A DNA stretch of 64,000 nucleotides from Collinsella aerofaciens (lineage in GTDB: Bacteria > Actinomycetota > Coriobacteriia > Coriobacteriales > Coriobacteriaceae), in the NCBI RefSeq assembly GCF_002736145.1, contig NZ_CP024160.1, positions 744,001 through 808,000 of the forward strand. The letters run 5' to 3'. Each line of letters begins with the position of its first letter. The stretch's first letter is position 1. The notes below the pieces were generated by a model, which made no database searches, was not told the DNA's origin, and worked only from the letters and a program-made list of their open reading frames with translations. Below are positions 35,560-47,222 of the stretch, one piece after another. Position numbers and translations under genes: made by a program.

Positions 35560-36044
35560 CACGACACCTGCCAATCGAACGCGTTGTACTGATGCTCGAT
35601 CTCGGCGATATGCCCGCCGCGAATGGTGACACCCACGGCATCGAAGCGAATCGCCTTGAGCGGATAATGTTCCATGAGATAGCAACTTGCGATGCGGCGG
35701 TAGCGGCGTTGCTTTTGGGCGTCCACGGCCTCCTCGGGAAAGACCCGCGTGTTGCAATCCAGTGCGACGCGTCTGGTCTTGACCTCGGCCATCACCACGA
35801 CATCGTCGAGCTCATCGAGCAGCACCAGATCGGCCTCGCCCTCGGTGCAACGATAACCCTGCTCCAGCAAGGTGTAGCCGCGCTCGTTAAAGTAGTCGAT
35901 GGTGATCAGCTCGCCCAGCATGCCCAGCTCGCGGGGACTGAGTCCCTTGATAAACTCGGGCGTCATCACCCCGCAGTCGAGCTCGCCGTTTTCCCAACGC
36001 TCCTTGAGCTGCTGCGTCTTGCTCTTTTTGCTTGCGGCACTCAT
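35559..36044 (-). CDS. yraN: YraN/UPF0102 family restriction-endonuclease-like protein
   Basis: The 161-residue protein has the UPF0102 nuclease-like fold. It contains LGELITIDYFNERGYTLLEQ, then GEADLVLLDELDDVVVMAEVKTR, which supplies the Asp and the E-x-K of a PD-(D/E)xK site. The cellular role of the family is unsettled; a link to DNA processing is suggested by its constant position beside rnhB, comM and dprA. The N-terminus has about 35 extra charged residues compared with typical 120-residue members. The ATG at 36044 has AAAGGAGA ahead. Confidence 0.88.
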   Translation of the reverse strand: MSAASKKSKTQQLKERWENGELDCGVMTPEFIKGLSPRELGMLGELITIDYFNERGYTLLEQGYRCTEGEADLVLLDELDDVVVMAEVKTRRVALDCNTRVFPEEAVDAQKQRRYRRIASCYLMEHYPLKAIRFDAVGVTIRGGHIAEIEHQYNAFDWQVS

Positions 36045-36142
36045 GGGGTCTCCTTTCCCGCACACTGCAGTGCCCCGATGATGAGGGCACCTTTCATGCG
36101 GGTAAGTACCGGAAGCAAACCAAAAGCTAACCAAATGCCGTC

Positions 36143-36184
36143 AAAAAACGGGCCGTACGCAGCAATGGTGTTGCATACGACCCG
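36143..36184 (-). terminator. Intrinsic terminator after rnhB
   Basis: CGGGTCGTATGCA pairs with TGCGTACGGCCCG (with G-U pairs) across 36149-36184, followed by six T on the minus strand. It isolates rnhB from yraN. Confidence 0.8.
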
Positions 36185-36233
36185 CTACCAGCAGGTTTAT
36201 AAAACCCCAGAGGTCCCTGTCTCCACAATTGAC

Positions 36234-37022
36234 CTAGAAAAGGCGCTCAGTCTGCAGAAAGTTTCCGCAAAAGCTCACGCGGTGCAGTGGGCAAAGTCCA
36301 TGTTTGCGAATGGCCTCGATATGCTCGGGGCTTGCATAGCCCTTCGACTCGGCCAGATGGTACTCGGGATACTCGGCGTCGTACTCGACCATCATCTCGT
36401 CACGCGTGACCTTGGCCATGATAGACGCCGCGGCGATGCAGGCGATTTTGGCATCGCCCTTCACCACATCGCGCTCGTTAGGAACGGCGCCCAAGGGATT
36501 GCCATCCATGAGGACGCAGTCGGGCTCGAGTCCTGTATCGGCCACGGCGCCCGCGACGGCGGTACGGATAGCACGGGCCATGCCCATCTCATCGATATCC
36601 TTCGGCGCGATATGGCAAAAACCGATCGCCGTCGCCACCTCGGCAATCTTCACTGAGAGCAACTCGCGGCGCGCGGGCGTGAGCTTTTTGGAATCATTGA
36701 TGCCCCAGACGCGCGGCTCCATAGGAAGACAGACGGCGCATACCGTCAAAGGGCCGGCCACCGATCCGCGACCCACCTCGTCGACACCAACGACCACCCC
36801 ATCGCCGCCGAGCTCATGCATAAGCTCGTACATGTCATTGACGCGCTCGCGCTCGGCAAGCTCCTTGGCATGACGCTTAAGGGCACGCTCGCAAGCCTTG
36901 ATCACCTGCTGGCGCGGATCCTCGCGATAATGCTCCACGAGGGCGGGAATCTCCTCAAACGTAGCGCTCGCCAACTCACCGGCAACCTGCGATGCCGAAA
37001 CCGAGCTCGTCATGTTGGCCAT
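36234..37022 (-). CDS. rnhB: Ribonuclease HII
   Basis: RNase HII removes ribonucleotides misincorporated in DNA. The 262-residue protein has the catalytic DEVGRG with Asp81/Glu82, GINDSKKL, a further acidic residue in LMDGNPLG and KGDAKIACIAAASIMAKVTRD. About 75 residues precede the core, forming a predicted helical N-terminal extension seen in some Gram-positive enzymes. The ATG at 37022 has GGAGG seven bases ahead; an ATG at 37040 lies upstream of that site. Confidence 0.95.
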   Translation of the reverse strand: MANMTSSVSASQVAGELASATFEEIPALVEHYREDPRQQVIKACERALKRHAKELAERERVNDMYELMHELGGDGVVVGVDEVGRGSVAGPLTVCAVCLPMEPRVWGINDSKKLTPARRELLSVKIAEVATAIGFCHIAPKDIDEMGMARAIRTAVAGAVADTGLEPDCVLMDGNPLGAVPNERDVVKGDAKIACIAAASIMAKVTRDEMMVEYDAEYPEYHLAESKGYASPEHIEAIRKHGLCPLHRVSFCGNFLQTERLF

Positions 37023-37051
37023 ACCAGGCCCTCCTTGCATGCAAATCAGAT

Positions 37052-37082
37052 AAAAAGAAGGGCCACCCGAAGGTGACCCTTG
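37052..37082 (-). terminator. Intrinsic terminator after rplS
   Basis: AAGGGTCACC pairs with GGTGGCCCTT around a TTCG tetraloop, followed by CTTTTTA on the minus strand, 35 bases after the rplS stop. Confidence 0.87.
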
Positions 37083-37115
37083 TGTCCAAACGAGTGGACA
37101 GACGCTGCGATCTTC

Positions 37116-37457
37116 TTAGCGCTTCTCGGGGATGCGAGCAGCCTTGCCCACCTTGTCGCGGAGGTAGTACAGCTTGGCGCGACGGACGCGACCATGACGA
37201 ACGACCTCGAGCTTGGCGATCTTGGGGCTGTGAAGCGGGAAGGTACGCTCAACACCGACACCGAAGGACATCTTGCGGACGGTGAAGGTCTCGCGGGCAC
37301 CGGCGCCGGCCATGCGGATGACGTCGCCCTGGAAGACCTGGATGCGCTCGCGGTCGCCTTCCTTAATGCGGTAGTGAACCTTGACGTTGTCGGCGACGCG
37401 AACCTGAGGAATGTCCTCGCGGATCTGCTGACGCTCGATTGCGCGGATGTAATCCAT
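37116..37457 (-). CDS. rplS: 50S ribosomal protein L19
   Basis: L19 sits at the 30S-50S interface. The 113-residue protein has [35 protein letters not shown] and the C-terminal [18 protein letters not shown]. The ATG at 37457 is seven bases after AAGGA. It is unusual in being monocistronic here, since rplS normally follows trmD; in this genome trmD is followed by lepB and rplS lies about 8 kb away. Confidence 0.97.
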   Translation of the reverse strand: MDYIRAIERQQIREDIPQVRVADNVKVHYRIKEGDRERIQVFQGDVIRMAGAGARETFTVRKMSFGVGVERTFPLHSPKIAKLEVVRHGRVRRAKLYYLRDKVGKAARIPEKR

Positions 37458-37526
37458 GTGCAATTCCTTACTCTTCTAGAGGTGCCGTACCACCTTGGCC
37501 GGCACGTAGTTGAACAAACGTATTCG

Positions 37527-37554
37527 AGTATACACGCGCGGGTTTCTGCTGCAA
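37527..37554 (-). promoter_or_regulatory. rplS promoter
   Basis: On the minus strand TTGCAG (37549-37554), a 16-base spacer and TATACT (37527-37532) give a near-consensus promoter about 70 bases ahead of rplS. Confidence 0.62.
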
Positions 37555-37600
37555 GAACAATTTTTTACGCAGACAAAAAGACAAAACCCGCACATGATAA

Positions 37601-37628
37601 CCGCCCGCCTCACGAATGAGACGGGCGG
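37601..37628 (-). terminator. Hairpin after ppdK
   Basis: CCGCCCGTCTC pairs with GAGGCGGGCGG (one mismatch) about 40 bases after ppdK. The T tract on the minus strand is weak. A run of nine C on that strand (G at 37635-37643) precedes it. Confidence 0.55.
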
Positions 37629-37670
37629 TATGAAGGGGGGGGGCTACGCTAGGCGTCTAAACGCTAAACG

Positions 37671-40421
<2,751 letters not shown>

Positions 40422-40496
40422 GATACTTCCCCTTCCATGCGCTTACGCGCACGACCGTGGTAACGAATCGACCCGCCGGATGCGGGCCGTGAGGGA

Positions 40497-40502
40497 ACTA
40501 TA
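40497..40502 (-). promoter_or_regulatory. Candidate -10 element for ppdK
   Basis: TATAGT on the minus strand lies 76 bases ahead of the ppdK start. The -35 region is poor (TCAAGC), which would fit an activator-dependent promoter, given the GGTAAA boxes just upstream. Confidence 0.38.
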
Positions 40503-40543
40503 CGGCGGGTTTTGGACAGGCTTGAGCAGAGGGTGCGCGGTTT

Positions 40544-40590
40544 GGTAAACGTGCTAAAACCGGCGGTAAACGGTAGGTAAAGGTGGTTAC
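40544..40590. promoter_or_regulatory. Repeated GGTAAA boxes upstream of ppdK
   Basis: GGTAAA occurs on the plus strand at 40544, 40565 and 40576, that is 21 and 11 bases apart, or about two turns and one turn of helix. A related GGTTACC lies at 40584. They sit just upstream of the ppdK -10 candidate. They may be operator sites for an unidentified regulator. The rest of the 297-base gap up to 40718 shows only a weak hairpin after ppsR. Confidence 0.4.
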
Positions 40591-40718
40591 CTTATGAAGA
40601 TACCACTACAAGGAAAATGCAGGTAGGATGCGATGTTTTTGCTAAATCGCTTTACCAATATCGTGCATTATTTTTAGGTAGTCTTTTAGAGACGGGCATT
40701 TTTAGCTACCCCAATAAG

Positions 40719-41594
40719 CTAGCTTTGCTGGGCTCGGCGGGCGGCACGGCGGGCCCTGGCTTCCTGGATCTCCTCGAGGTGGGCAATGATCTCGGCAGCG
40801 CTTTCCTCGATGGCTTTACCGTCGGTGCGCACCACAAAGCAGCCCAGGCGCTTCATGAGGGCACGGGCCTCCTCGAGCTCGCTGCGTACGCTCTCGGGCT
40901 CAGCATAGGAGCCGGCAACGGCACGGGCGTAATCATCCCCCAAGCGGCTATCACGGATCTCAGAAATCACGTCAACGGTCGAAATCAGGCCGAACAGACG
41001 CATGGGGTCGACCTCGTAAATCGACTTCGGCGGCTCCATACCATGTGCCAACGGGACATTGGCAACCTTGTAACCCTGATAGGCCAAATACATCGAAAGG
41101 GGTGTCTTGGACGTGCGCGATACGCCCAGCAGCACGATATCGGCGCCCGACAGATCGTCGCAACCGCGCCCGTCATCGTGCTCAACGAAATACTCCATGG
41201 CATCGATGCGGTGGAAATAGCGGTCGTCGGTCTTATGAATCACGCCCGCAACGCCCTTGGGCGGCACACCGAGGAGCGACGACAGCACGGCAAGCGTCGG
41301 GCCGATCAGGTCGACCGAACGGATATGCAGCATGCCCAGGTAGTCGAGGACGCGGGCACGCAGCGCCGGGTCGACGATGGTGTGGAACACAGCGATATCG
41401 CGATGATCCGTATCGACGCGCGACCCCACAAACGACTTAACCTGCTCCACCGAGGTCACCTTAGGCAGGCGCAAAACACGAAAAGCCCCTTCATCAAATT
41501 GCCCGGACGCCGCAAGCACCACCTCACAAGCGGTATCACCGAGCGAGTCGGAGATAACGATAACGGTGGGACGAGCGGTGACCGGGCAATCCAT
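40719..41594 (-). CDS. ppsR: PPDK/PEP synthase regulatory kinase-phosphorylase (DUF299)
   Basis: This family reversibly phosphorylates a Thr near the catalytic His of PPDK or PEP synthase, using ADP for inactivation and Pi for reactivation. The 291-residue protein has the N-terminal VIVISDSLGDTA and the P-loop GVSRTSKT at 157-164, followed by PLSMYLAYQGYKVANVPL. Because the window encodes a PPDK and no PEP synthase was seen, PPDK is the likely target. It lies 34 bases after glyS and reads as the third gene of glyQ-glyS-ppsR. The long basic Ala/Arg-rich C-terminus is not usual. Confidence 0.9.
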   Translation of the reverse strand: MDCPVTARPTVIVISDSLGDTACEVVLAASGQFDEGAFRVLRLPKVTSVEQVKSFVGSRVDTDHRDIAVFHTIVDPALRARVLDYLGMLHIRSVDLIGPTLAVLSSLLGVPPKGVAGVIHKTDDRYFHRIDAMEYFVEHDDGRGCDDLSGADIVLLGVSRTSKTPLSMYLAYQGYKVANVPLAHGMEPPKSIYEVDPMRLFGLISTVDVISEIRDSRLGDDYARAVAGSYAEPESVRSELEEARALMKRLGCFVVRTDGKAIEESAAEIIAHLEEIQEARARRAARRAQQS

Positions 41595-41628
41595 GCGGGG
41601 CTCCTTTTGCGCTTATGCGCAGGCTGGC

Positions 41629-43725
41629 TTACTTTTTGCGGGCAAGCTCACCGATGTTGGCGATGCCGGAGAAAACGGCCTCGAAGCGGTTGAGCAGCTT
41701 AAGGCGATTATCGCGAAGCTGCTCGTCCTTGTCCATGACCATGACCTCATCGAAGAAACGGTCGATGGGCGCGCGCAGGGCGGCGAGGGCGGCAAATGCG
41801 GCCGGGTAGTCCTCGGCAGCAAGGGCGGCATCGACAGCGGTCTGAGCAGCCTCGGAGGCGTCGGCGAGCGCGAGCTCGACCTCGCCCATCAGGCTGCGGT
41901 CGTACTCCTCACCCAGCTCGGGCTTGGAGATATGCGCGGCGCGGGCATAGGCGGTCGCCAGGTTGTCGAACGTCTCAGCGTCGTTCTTGCGGGCCTCGTC
42001 GAGGGCGGCGCAGCGGGCGAAGAAGACGGACGGAGCGATGATGTGCACCGCGGAGACGGCGGCAACGGTATCGGCCGGGATCTTTTCGTCGCGGGCCATG
42101 CTCACCAGGCGGCCATGGAAGAAGTCACGAACCTGCTGGGCGACCTCGGCGGCGTCGAACTCAATGCCCTGCTCGCTATAGAGCTCGAGCGCAAAGTCGA
42201 TGAGCGACGTGGGATCGATCGGCAGACGGTCGCGCAGGATGTTGATGATACCGATAGCGGCACGACGCAGCGCGTAGGGATCGGAGGAGCCAGTCGGGGG
42301 CTCGCCGATGGCAAAGATACCGGCGATGGTATCAAGCTTGTCGGCGCAGGCCACGATGCAGCCAGCGGTGCCCTCGGGCAGCTCGTCACCGGCAAAACGG
42401 GGACGATAGTGATCGCGAATGGCGTGGGCGACCTCGTCGTTCTCCCCCATCGCGGTGGCGTAGTAACCGCCCATCACGCCCTGCTGACTCGTGAATTCGA
42501 CGACGGCGTTGGATACCAGGTCGGCCTTGCACAGGTGCGCGGCACGAGCAGCGTCGGCGGCAAGATGGGCGCCCAAATGAGCCTCGCGGGCAATAGCGAG
42601 CGCGAGCTGCTCAATACGCTCGGACTTGGCGAGCACGCTGCCGAGCTTCTCCTGGAAGGCAACCTTGGACAGACGCTCACGGAACTCGTCGAGGGAGATC
42701 TTCAGGTCCTCCTCGTAGAAGAACTTAGCGTCGTCCAGACGGGCGCGCACGACGCGCTCGTTGCCGTCGATCACGCGCTCGGCATTCTCGGGTTTGCTGT
42801 TGGAAACGACCACGAACTCACGCGTGAGCTTGCCCTCGCCGTCATAGATCGGGAAGTAGCGCTGGTTGGTGAGCATGGACTCGCAGATAATCTCGTGCGG
42901 GACCTTGAGGAACTCCTCGTCGAAAGTACCGACGAGCACCGTCGGCCACTCGCAGAGGTTGATAACCTCCTCAAAGACCTTCTTGGGCGTATCGACATGG
43001 CAGCCAGGACGGGCAGCCTCGACCTCGGCGATACCGGCAAGGATGGCCTCACGACGGCGCTCGGCAGAAAGCACGCCGGCGTCCTCGAGCACCTGCTCGT
43101 AGACGGCGGGGCTGGCAACCACATGGTCACCAGGGCCAAGTACGCGATGACCACGCGTGGTGTTGCCACTCGTCACGTCGGCAAACGACACGGGCACAAC
43201 GTCCTCGCCCAGAAGGCAGCAGATCCAACGGACCGGGCGAACAAAGGTCGCATGCTCATGACCCCAGCGCTGACTACGGTAGTTGGGCCACTGCAGGCCG
43301 GCGATGGTCTTCTCGCACAGGGCCGTCAGGATCGGAGTAGCCGGAGCGGAAGGAATGTTCTTCTCGGCGAACACATACTCGCGACCGTCAGTGTCCTCGC
43401 GGCGGACCAGGTCCTCGGCAGCCACACCGCATTTGCGGGCAAAGCCCTGGGCGGCCTTGGTGGCGTTACCGTCGGCATCGAAGGCAATGTTGGCCGCGGG
43501 GCCACGCTTGACCTCGTGAACCTCATCGGTCGCGGTGGCGACGTCGGCCACGAGCGCAGCCAGACGACGCGGGCTCGAGATCACGCGGACCTCGCCATGG
43601 GCCAGACCGGCCTCGTCGAGGCCCTTGGCGATCATGGTGCCAAGCTGCTTGACGGCATTGTTCAACGGTGCGGAGGGCATTTCCTCCGTACCAATCTCAA
43701 ACAGGAAATCCTTAGCGTCTGCCAT
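41629..43725 (-). CDS. glyS: Glycyl-tRNA synthetase beta subunit
   Basis: GlyS is the tRNA-binding subunit of the heterotetrameric bacterial glycyl-tRNA synthetase. The 698-residue protein begins DFLFEIGTEEMPSAPL and includes FVRPVRWICCLL, the HD-like region (GGYYATAMGENDEVAHAIRDHYRPR) and DPYALRRAAIGI, all diagnostic. The C-terminal part has an anticodon-binding helical domain. It starts three bases after the glyQ stop. Confidence 0.97.
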   Translation of the reverse strand: MADAKDFLFEIGTEEMPSAPLNNAVKQLGTMIAKGLDEAGLAHGEVRVISSPRRLAALVADVATATDEVHEVKRGPAANIAFDADGNATKAAQGFARKCGVAAEDLVRREDTDGREYVFAEKNIPSAPATPILTALCEKTIAGLQWPNYRSQRWGHEHATFVRPVRWICCLLGEDVVPVSFADVTSGNTTRGHRVLGPGDHVVASPAVYEQVLEDAGVLSAERRREAILAGIAEVEAARPGCHVDTPKKVFEEVINLCEWPTVLVGTFDEEFLKVPHEIICESMLTNQRYFPIYDGEGKLTREFVVVSNSKPENAERVIDGNERVVRARLDDAKFFYEEDLKISLDEFRERLSKVAFQEKLGSVLAKSERIEQLALAIAREAHLGAHLAADAARAAHLCKADLVSNAVVEFTSQQGVMGGYYATAMGENDEVAHAIRDHYRPRFAGDELPEGTAGCIVACADKLDTIAGIFAIGEPPTGSSDPYALRRAAIGIINILRDRLPIDPTSLIDFALELYSEQGIEFDAAEVAQQVRDFFHGRLVSMARDEKIPADTVAAVSAVHIIAPSVFFARCAALDEARKNDAETFDNLATAYARAAHISKPELGEEYDRSLMGEVELALADASEAAQTAVDAALAAEDYPAAFAALAALRAPIDRFFDEVMVMDKDEQLRDNRLKLLNRFEAVFSGIANIGELARKK

Positions 43726-43728
43726 GGC

Positions 43729-44640
43729 TTACGCCACCTCGCCTTCCTGGTCGGCATTCTCGTTGACTCCGGCGACTTCGGCCATATAGGCCTCGCAGCA
43801 CGCCTTGGCGACGGCGCGGACGCGCAGGATGTAGTTGGCACGCTCGACCGCGGACAGGGCACCTCGGGCATCGAGCAGGTTGAAAGCGTGGCTGCACTTC
43901 ATGACACAGTCATACGCTGGCAGCGGCAGCTTGCGCTCCAGGCAGGAATGGCACTCGGCCTCGTAGTCGTCAAACTTCTGACGCATCATCTCGACGTTGG
44001 CGACCTCAAAGTTATAGGCACTGAACTCGCGCTCGTTCTCGAGGAACACGTCGCCATAGGTCATGGGCGTGCCGTCGGGCAGATAGCTCCACACCAGGTC
44101 GTAGACGGAGTTGACGCCCTGGGCGTACATGGCGATACGCTCCAGGCCATAGGTGATCTCGACGGGCACGGGGTCGACCTCGATGCCGCCCACCTGCTGG
44201 AAGTACGTAAACTGCGTGACCTCCATGCCGTTGAGCCAGACCTCCCAGCCAAGGCCCCAGGCGCCCAGCGTCGGGCTCTCCCAGTCGTCCTCGACAAAGC
44301 GGACGTCATGGTCGTTGGGGTCCAGGCCAATGGCGGCCAGCGAACCCAGGTAGAGCTCCTGGGCGTTGACCGGCGAGGGCTTGATGAGCACCTGGAACTG
44401 ATAGTAGTGCTGCATGCGGTTAGGGTTCTCGCCGTAGCGGCCATCGGCGGGACGGCGGCAGGGCTGCGCATAGCAGGTGCGCCATTCGGCGGGACCGAGC
44501 GAGCGCAGCGTGGTCGCGGTATGGAAGGTACCGGCACCGACCTCGGAGTCATAGGGCTGCATAATGACGCAGCCCTGCTCGCCCCAGTACTGCTGGAGGC
44601 GCAGGATGATGTCTTGGAAGGAAAGCGATGAAGCGTTCAT
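43729..44640 (-). CDS. glyQ: Glycyl-tRNA synthetase alpha subunit
   Basis: GlyQ is the class II catalytic subunit that activates glycine. The 303-residue protein has [42 protein letters not shown], the motif 2 region [14 protein letters not shown] and GLERIAMY. All are intact. The ATG at 44640 follows a TATAGT-like -10 element on the minus strand (44687-44692) about 50 bases upstream, so the glyQ-glyS-ppsR unit probably has its own promoter behind lepB. Confidence 0.97.
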   Translation of the reverse strand: MNASSLSFQDIILRLQQYWGEQGCVIMQPYDSEVGAGTFHTATTLRSLGPAEWRTCYAQPCRRPADGRYGENPNRMQHYYQFQVLIKPSPVNAQELYLGSLAAIGLDPNDHDVRFVEDDWESPTLGAWGLGWEVWLNGMEVTQFTYFQQVGGIEVDPVPVEITYGLERIAMYAQGVNSVYDLVWSYLPDGTPMTYGDVFLENEREFSAYNFEVANVEMMRQKFDDYEAECHSCLERKLPLPAYDCVMKCSHAFNLLDARGALSAVERANYILRVRAVAKACCEAYMAEVAGVNENADQEGEVA

Positions 44641-44699
44641 GCCTCTAATATCCCCTCGTCGAAACGATTACACGGTTAGGTACTGTACTATAGCTGTTT

Positions 44700-45308
44700 T
44701 TAGTCGATAGCGCCGATGCGGTTGAGCGGCCAGTAACGCACAAGCGCCACAGCGATCAAATCAGAGCGATCGACGGGACCAAAGTAGCGTGAGTCGGCAG
44801 AGTTCTCTCGATTGTCGCCCATCACCCACACACAGTCATCGGGGACGGTGTAGGGATAGCTCACCTGGGCGGCGGGCGCCTGGACCGAAAGCGGCCAGCT
44901 CATGCCGGTCGTATAGTCCTCATCGAGCGCCTGGCCGTCAACGACCACGCGACCGTCCTGCAAATCGACCGTCTGGCCGGCCGTGGCGATAACGCGCTTG
45001 ACAAGAACGTCGTGCTCGGAGGTGCCATCGGGGTTGTGAAACACCACGATATCGCCCTGTTTGACAGGCCGCCCGAGCTCCAGGCTCACCTTTTGCGCCA
45101 GGATCTGGTCGCCAATCTCGATCGTGTCCTCCATGGAGCCGGTGGGCACCACAAAGGGCTCGACCACAAAGGTGCGGATCAAGAAGGTGGCGGCGAGCGC
45201 GATAAGAATGACTAAAACCCACTCCAGAGCACCACGTAAAGTGAAAACGGACCTTTCGCCAAAATCATGTTCGAGGTGAACCCGCTGACGCCCTTTATCA
45301 TCCACCAT
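44700..45308 (-). CDS. lepB: Signal peptidase I
   Basis: LepB removes signal peptides from exported proteins at the outer face of the membrane. The 202-residue protein has one membrane segment at about 29-49 and the catalytic Ser58 in PTGSMEDTI. Lys104 is in VLVKRVIATAGQ, and box E is GDNRENSADSR. The ATG at 45308 is eight bases after GGAAGGGG and one base after the trmD stop; the GTG three codons upstream is too close to that site. Confidence 0.95.
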   Translation of the reverse strand: MVDDKGRQRVHLEHDFGERSVFTLRGALEWVLVILIALAATFLIRTFVVEPFVVPTGSMEDTIEIGDQILAQKVSLELGRPVKQGDIVVFHNPDGTSEHDVLVKRVIATAGQTVDLQDGRVVVDGQALDEDYTTGMSWPLSVQAPAAQVSYPYTVPDDCVWVMGDNRENSADSRYFGPVDRSDLIAVALVRYWPLNRIGAID

Positions 45309-45309
45309 T

Positions 45310-46056
45310 CTATTCACCCCTTCCGGAAAGCAAATCTTGCGCGTATGCGCGCTCCTGGGGCGTAAGCCGCGCCGTCTCGATCAGGTCGGGACGCCAGCGG
45401 CAGGTGCGCTCGATGGCATTCTTACGGCGCCAGGCGTCAACCTTGGCATGGTCACCGCTCACGAGCACCGGCGGCACGCCCTCGCCGTTGAATTCGGCAG
45501 GGCGGGTGTACTGCGCATACTCGAGCAGGCCTCCGTCCTCAGCGGTCGAAAACGACTCGTCGACGTTGCTCATCTCGTCACCAAGGGCGCCGGGGATCAG
45601 GCGTACGACGGCATCGGCAACGACCATAGCGGGAAGTTCGCCGCCCGTGAGCACGTAATCGCCGATCGACAGGCGCTCGTCGGCATACGCATAGGCACGC
45701 TCGTCGACACCTTCGTAACGGCTGCACACAAACAGCAGGCGCTCGCTTTTGAGCAAGCGCTCGGCCACATGCTGCGTAAAGGGCTCGCCGCACGGGGTGA
45801 AGAACACCACCGTCGGCTTGGGGCCCTCCGCGCTAATGGCCTCGATGGCCTCGGCGATAGGCTCGACCTTCATGAGCATGCCCTGCCCGCCGCCGTACGG
45901 CTCGTCATCGACGGTACGATGGCGGTCGTGCGTCCAGTCGCGCAGGTTATACGCCTTAAAATCAAAAAGGCCGGCCTTGCGGGCGCGGCCCAAAATCGAT
46001 GTGGACATGACGGGCTCAAACATCTCGGGAAAGACCGAAAGGGTCTCAATCAGCAT
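45310..46056 (-). CDS. trmD: tRNA (guanine-37-N1)-methyltransferase
   Basis: TrmD methylates G37 next to the anticodon and prevents frameshifting. The 248-residue SPOUT enzyme has IETLSVFPEMF, the DDEPYGGGQGMLMK loop, the knot segment VCSRYEGVDERA and SIGDYVLTGGELPA. It follows rimM by ten bases. It is a standard member of the rpsP-khpA-rimM-trmD cluster. Confidence 0.97.
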   Translation of the reverse strand: MLIETLSVFPEMFEPVMSTSILGRARKAGLFDFKAYNLRDWTHDRHRTVDDEPYGGGQGMLMKVEPIAEAIEAISAEGPKPTVVFFTPCGEPFTQHVAERLLKSERLLFVCSRYEGVDERAYAYADERLSIGDYVLTGGELPAMVVADAVVRLIPGALGDEMSNVDESFSTAEDGGLLEYAQYTRPAEFNGEGVPPVLVSGDHAKVDAWRRKNAIERTCRWRPDLIETARLTPQERAYAQDLLSGRGE

Positions 46057-46066
46057 GTTGTCCTCC

Positions 46067-46588
46067 CTACTTGTCCATATCGATCAGGCCGTCCATAACG
46101 TGGACGGAAATTGTTCCTGTGTCGGGAAGATCGAGCACAACCTGCTCGATCACGGGAATCAGTACCTCGCCGTACCGATCACCCTCGACAACCCAAACAT
46201 CGTTAGCGGGCGTCGACATGATCTCGGCGATCGTGCCGAGTGAACCGAAGCGCTCGTCGACCACCTCGCGACCAATCAGGTCGGTATAGGCGGCGTCGAG
46301 TGAATCGAGCTCAAAATCGTCACGATTTGCCAACACATAGCATCCCGTGATGCCCTCGGCGGCCGTCAAGTCGTCAATGCCCTCAAACGAGACCAGATCG
46401 CCATCGCCCGTATCGGTGACGGACACGACCGTGCAAAAGCGGTCGCGCTTGAGCGCCGGCGGCGTCAGGGCGACGCGCATACCCGGCTCTAATACAGAAG
46501 GAAGCCCCCGCAGCGGCTGCGCGAGGACCTCCCCCTTCCTTCCGTGCGGCTTGACCACACGGGCGATGTTTTTGTACTGGGACCTCAA
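46067..46588 (-). CDS. rimM: Ribosome maturation factor RimM
   Basis: RimM helps assemble the head of the 30S subunit around S19. The 173-residue protein begins YKNIARVVKPHGRKGEV and has the PRC-barrel segment LIGREVVDERFGSLGTIAEI with NDVWVV and LIPVIEQVVLDLP. The only usable start before the conserved Tyr is TTG at 46588; the site ahead (AGGACC) is close to it, so translation is probably coupled to khpA, which ends four bases upstream. Confidence 0.93.
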   Translation of the reverse strand: MRSQYKNIARVVKPHGRKGEVLAQPLRGLPSVLEPGMRVALTPPALKRDRFCTVVSVTDTGDGDLVSFEGIDDLTAAEGITGCYVLANRDDFELDSLDAAYTDLIGREVVDERFGSLGTIAEIMSTPANDVWVVEGDRYGEVLIPVIEQVVLDLPDTGTISVHVMDGLIDMDK

Positions 46589-46592
46589 GGTC

Positions 46593-46877
46593 CTAGCCCA
46601 GAACCTCTACCTCGACAGCAGTGTCGAGGCGAGCGGCCAGCGCACGGGCGAGCGTGCGAATGGCCTTGATGGTACGGCCACGACGGCCGATGACCTTAGC
46701 GACGTCATCCTCGGCGACCGAAACCTCAATCGTAGAGGCGTCGTCACCATCGATGACCTCAAGGCTCACGGAATCCGGGTCGTCGACGATCTGAACAACG
46801 AGATATTCGACGAGATCGGCGATGCGATCTGAGAGCATTGCCTCACCCTCGAGCTGTGCAGCGTCAACCTCAGGCAC
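46593..46877 (-). CDS. khpA: KhpA family KH-domain RNA-binding protein
   Basis: KhpA (YlqC) is a small RNA chaperone, partner of KhpB, linked to cell division and elongation in Gram-positive bacteria. The 94-residue product has one KH domain with the GxxG loop VIGRRGRT (G64-G67) and the family start LVEYLVVQIVDDPDSV. About 14 extra residues precede it. The start is GTG at 46877, with GAGGAG six bases ahead and only three bases after rpsP. An ATG 14 codons in is a possible alternative. Confidence 0.9.
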   Translation of the reverse strand: MPEVDAAQLEGEAMLSDRIADLVEYLVVQIVDDPDSVSLEVIDGDDASTIEVSVAEDDVAKVIGRRGRTIKAIRTLARALAARLDTAVEVEVLG

Positions 46878-46880
46878 GAT

Positions 46881-47222
46881 TTACTCCTCGGCGCCCTCAG
46901 CGGCCTCAGCGGCAGCCTTAGCGGCCTCGGCCTCTTTGGCGAGCTGCTTCTTGGACTTCTTGACGACGGTCTCGGTCTTCTCGCCCTCGTTGGCGGCCTT
47001 GACCAGAGCGGCGACGGCGTCGGTGAGCTGAGCGCCCTTGGACTGCCAGTCGGCGATCTTCTCGAGGTCGAGGTTGATGGTCTTGGGGGCGGTCATCGGG
47101 TTGTAGCGGCCAACCTCCTCGATGATACGACCGTCACGCGGGGCGCGGGAATCGGCGACGACGACACGGTAGTACGGACGCTTCTTAGCGCCGTGACGAG
47201 CAAGGCGAATCTTGACTGCCAA
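46881..47222 (-). CDS. rpsP: 30S ribosomal protein S16
   Basis: S16 is needed for early 30S assembly. The 113-residue protein starts [21 protein letters not shown], with [18 protein letters not shown] following. It has a charged Lys/Ala/Glu-rich C-terminal extension of about 30 residues beyond the common core, a feature also seen in other actinobacteria. The start is TTG at 47222, with GGAGGAG ahead; the longer frame upstream is not conserved. It heads rpsP-khpA-rimM-trmD-lepB. Confidence 0.95.
   Translation of the reverse strand: MAVKIRLARHGAKKRPYYRVVVADSRAPRDGRIIEEVGRYNPMTAPKTINLDLEKIADWQSKGAQLTDAVAALVKAANEGEKTETVVKKSKKQLAKEAEAAKAAAEAAEGAEE

Noticed and set aside
41566-44631. Open reading frame of about 1021 codons antisense to glyQ-glyS
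   Set aside because: Same codon-bias artefact: it spans two genuine, conserved genes on the other strand and has no recognisable motif.
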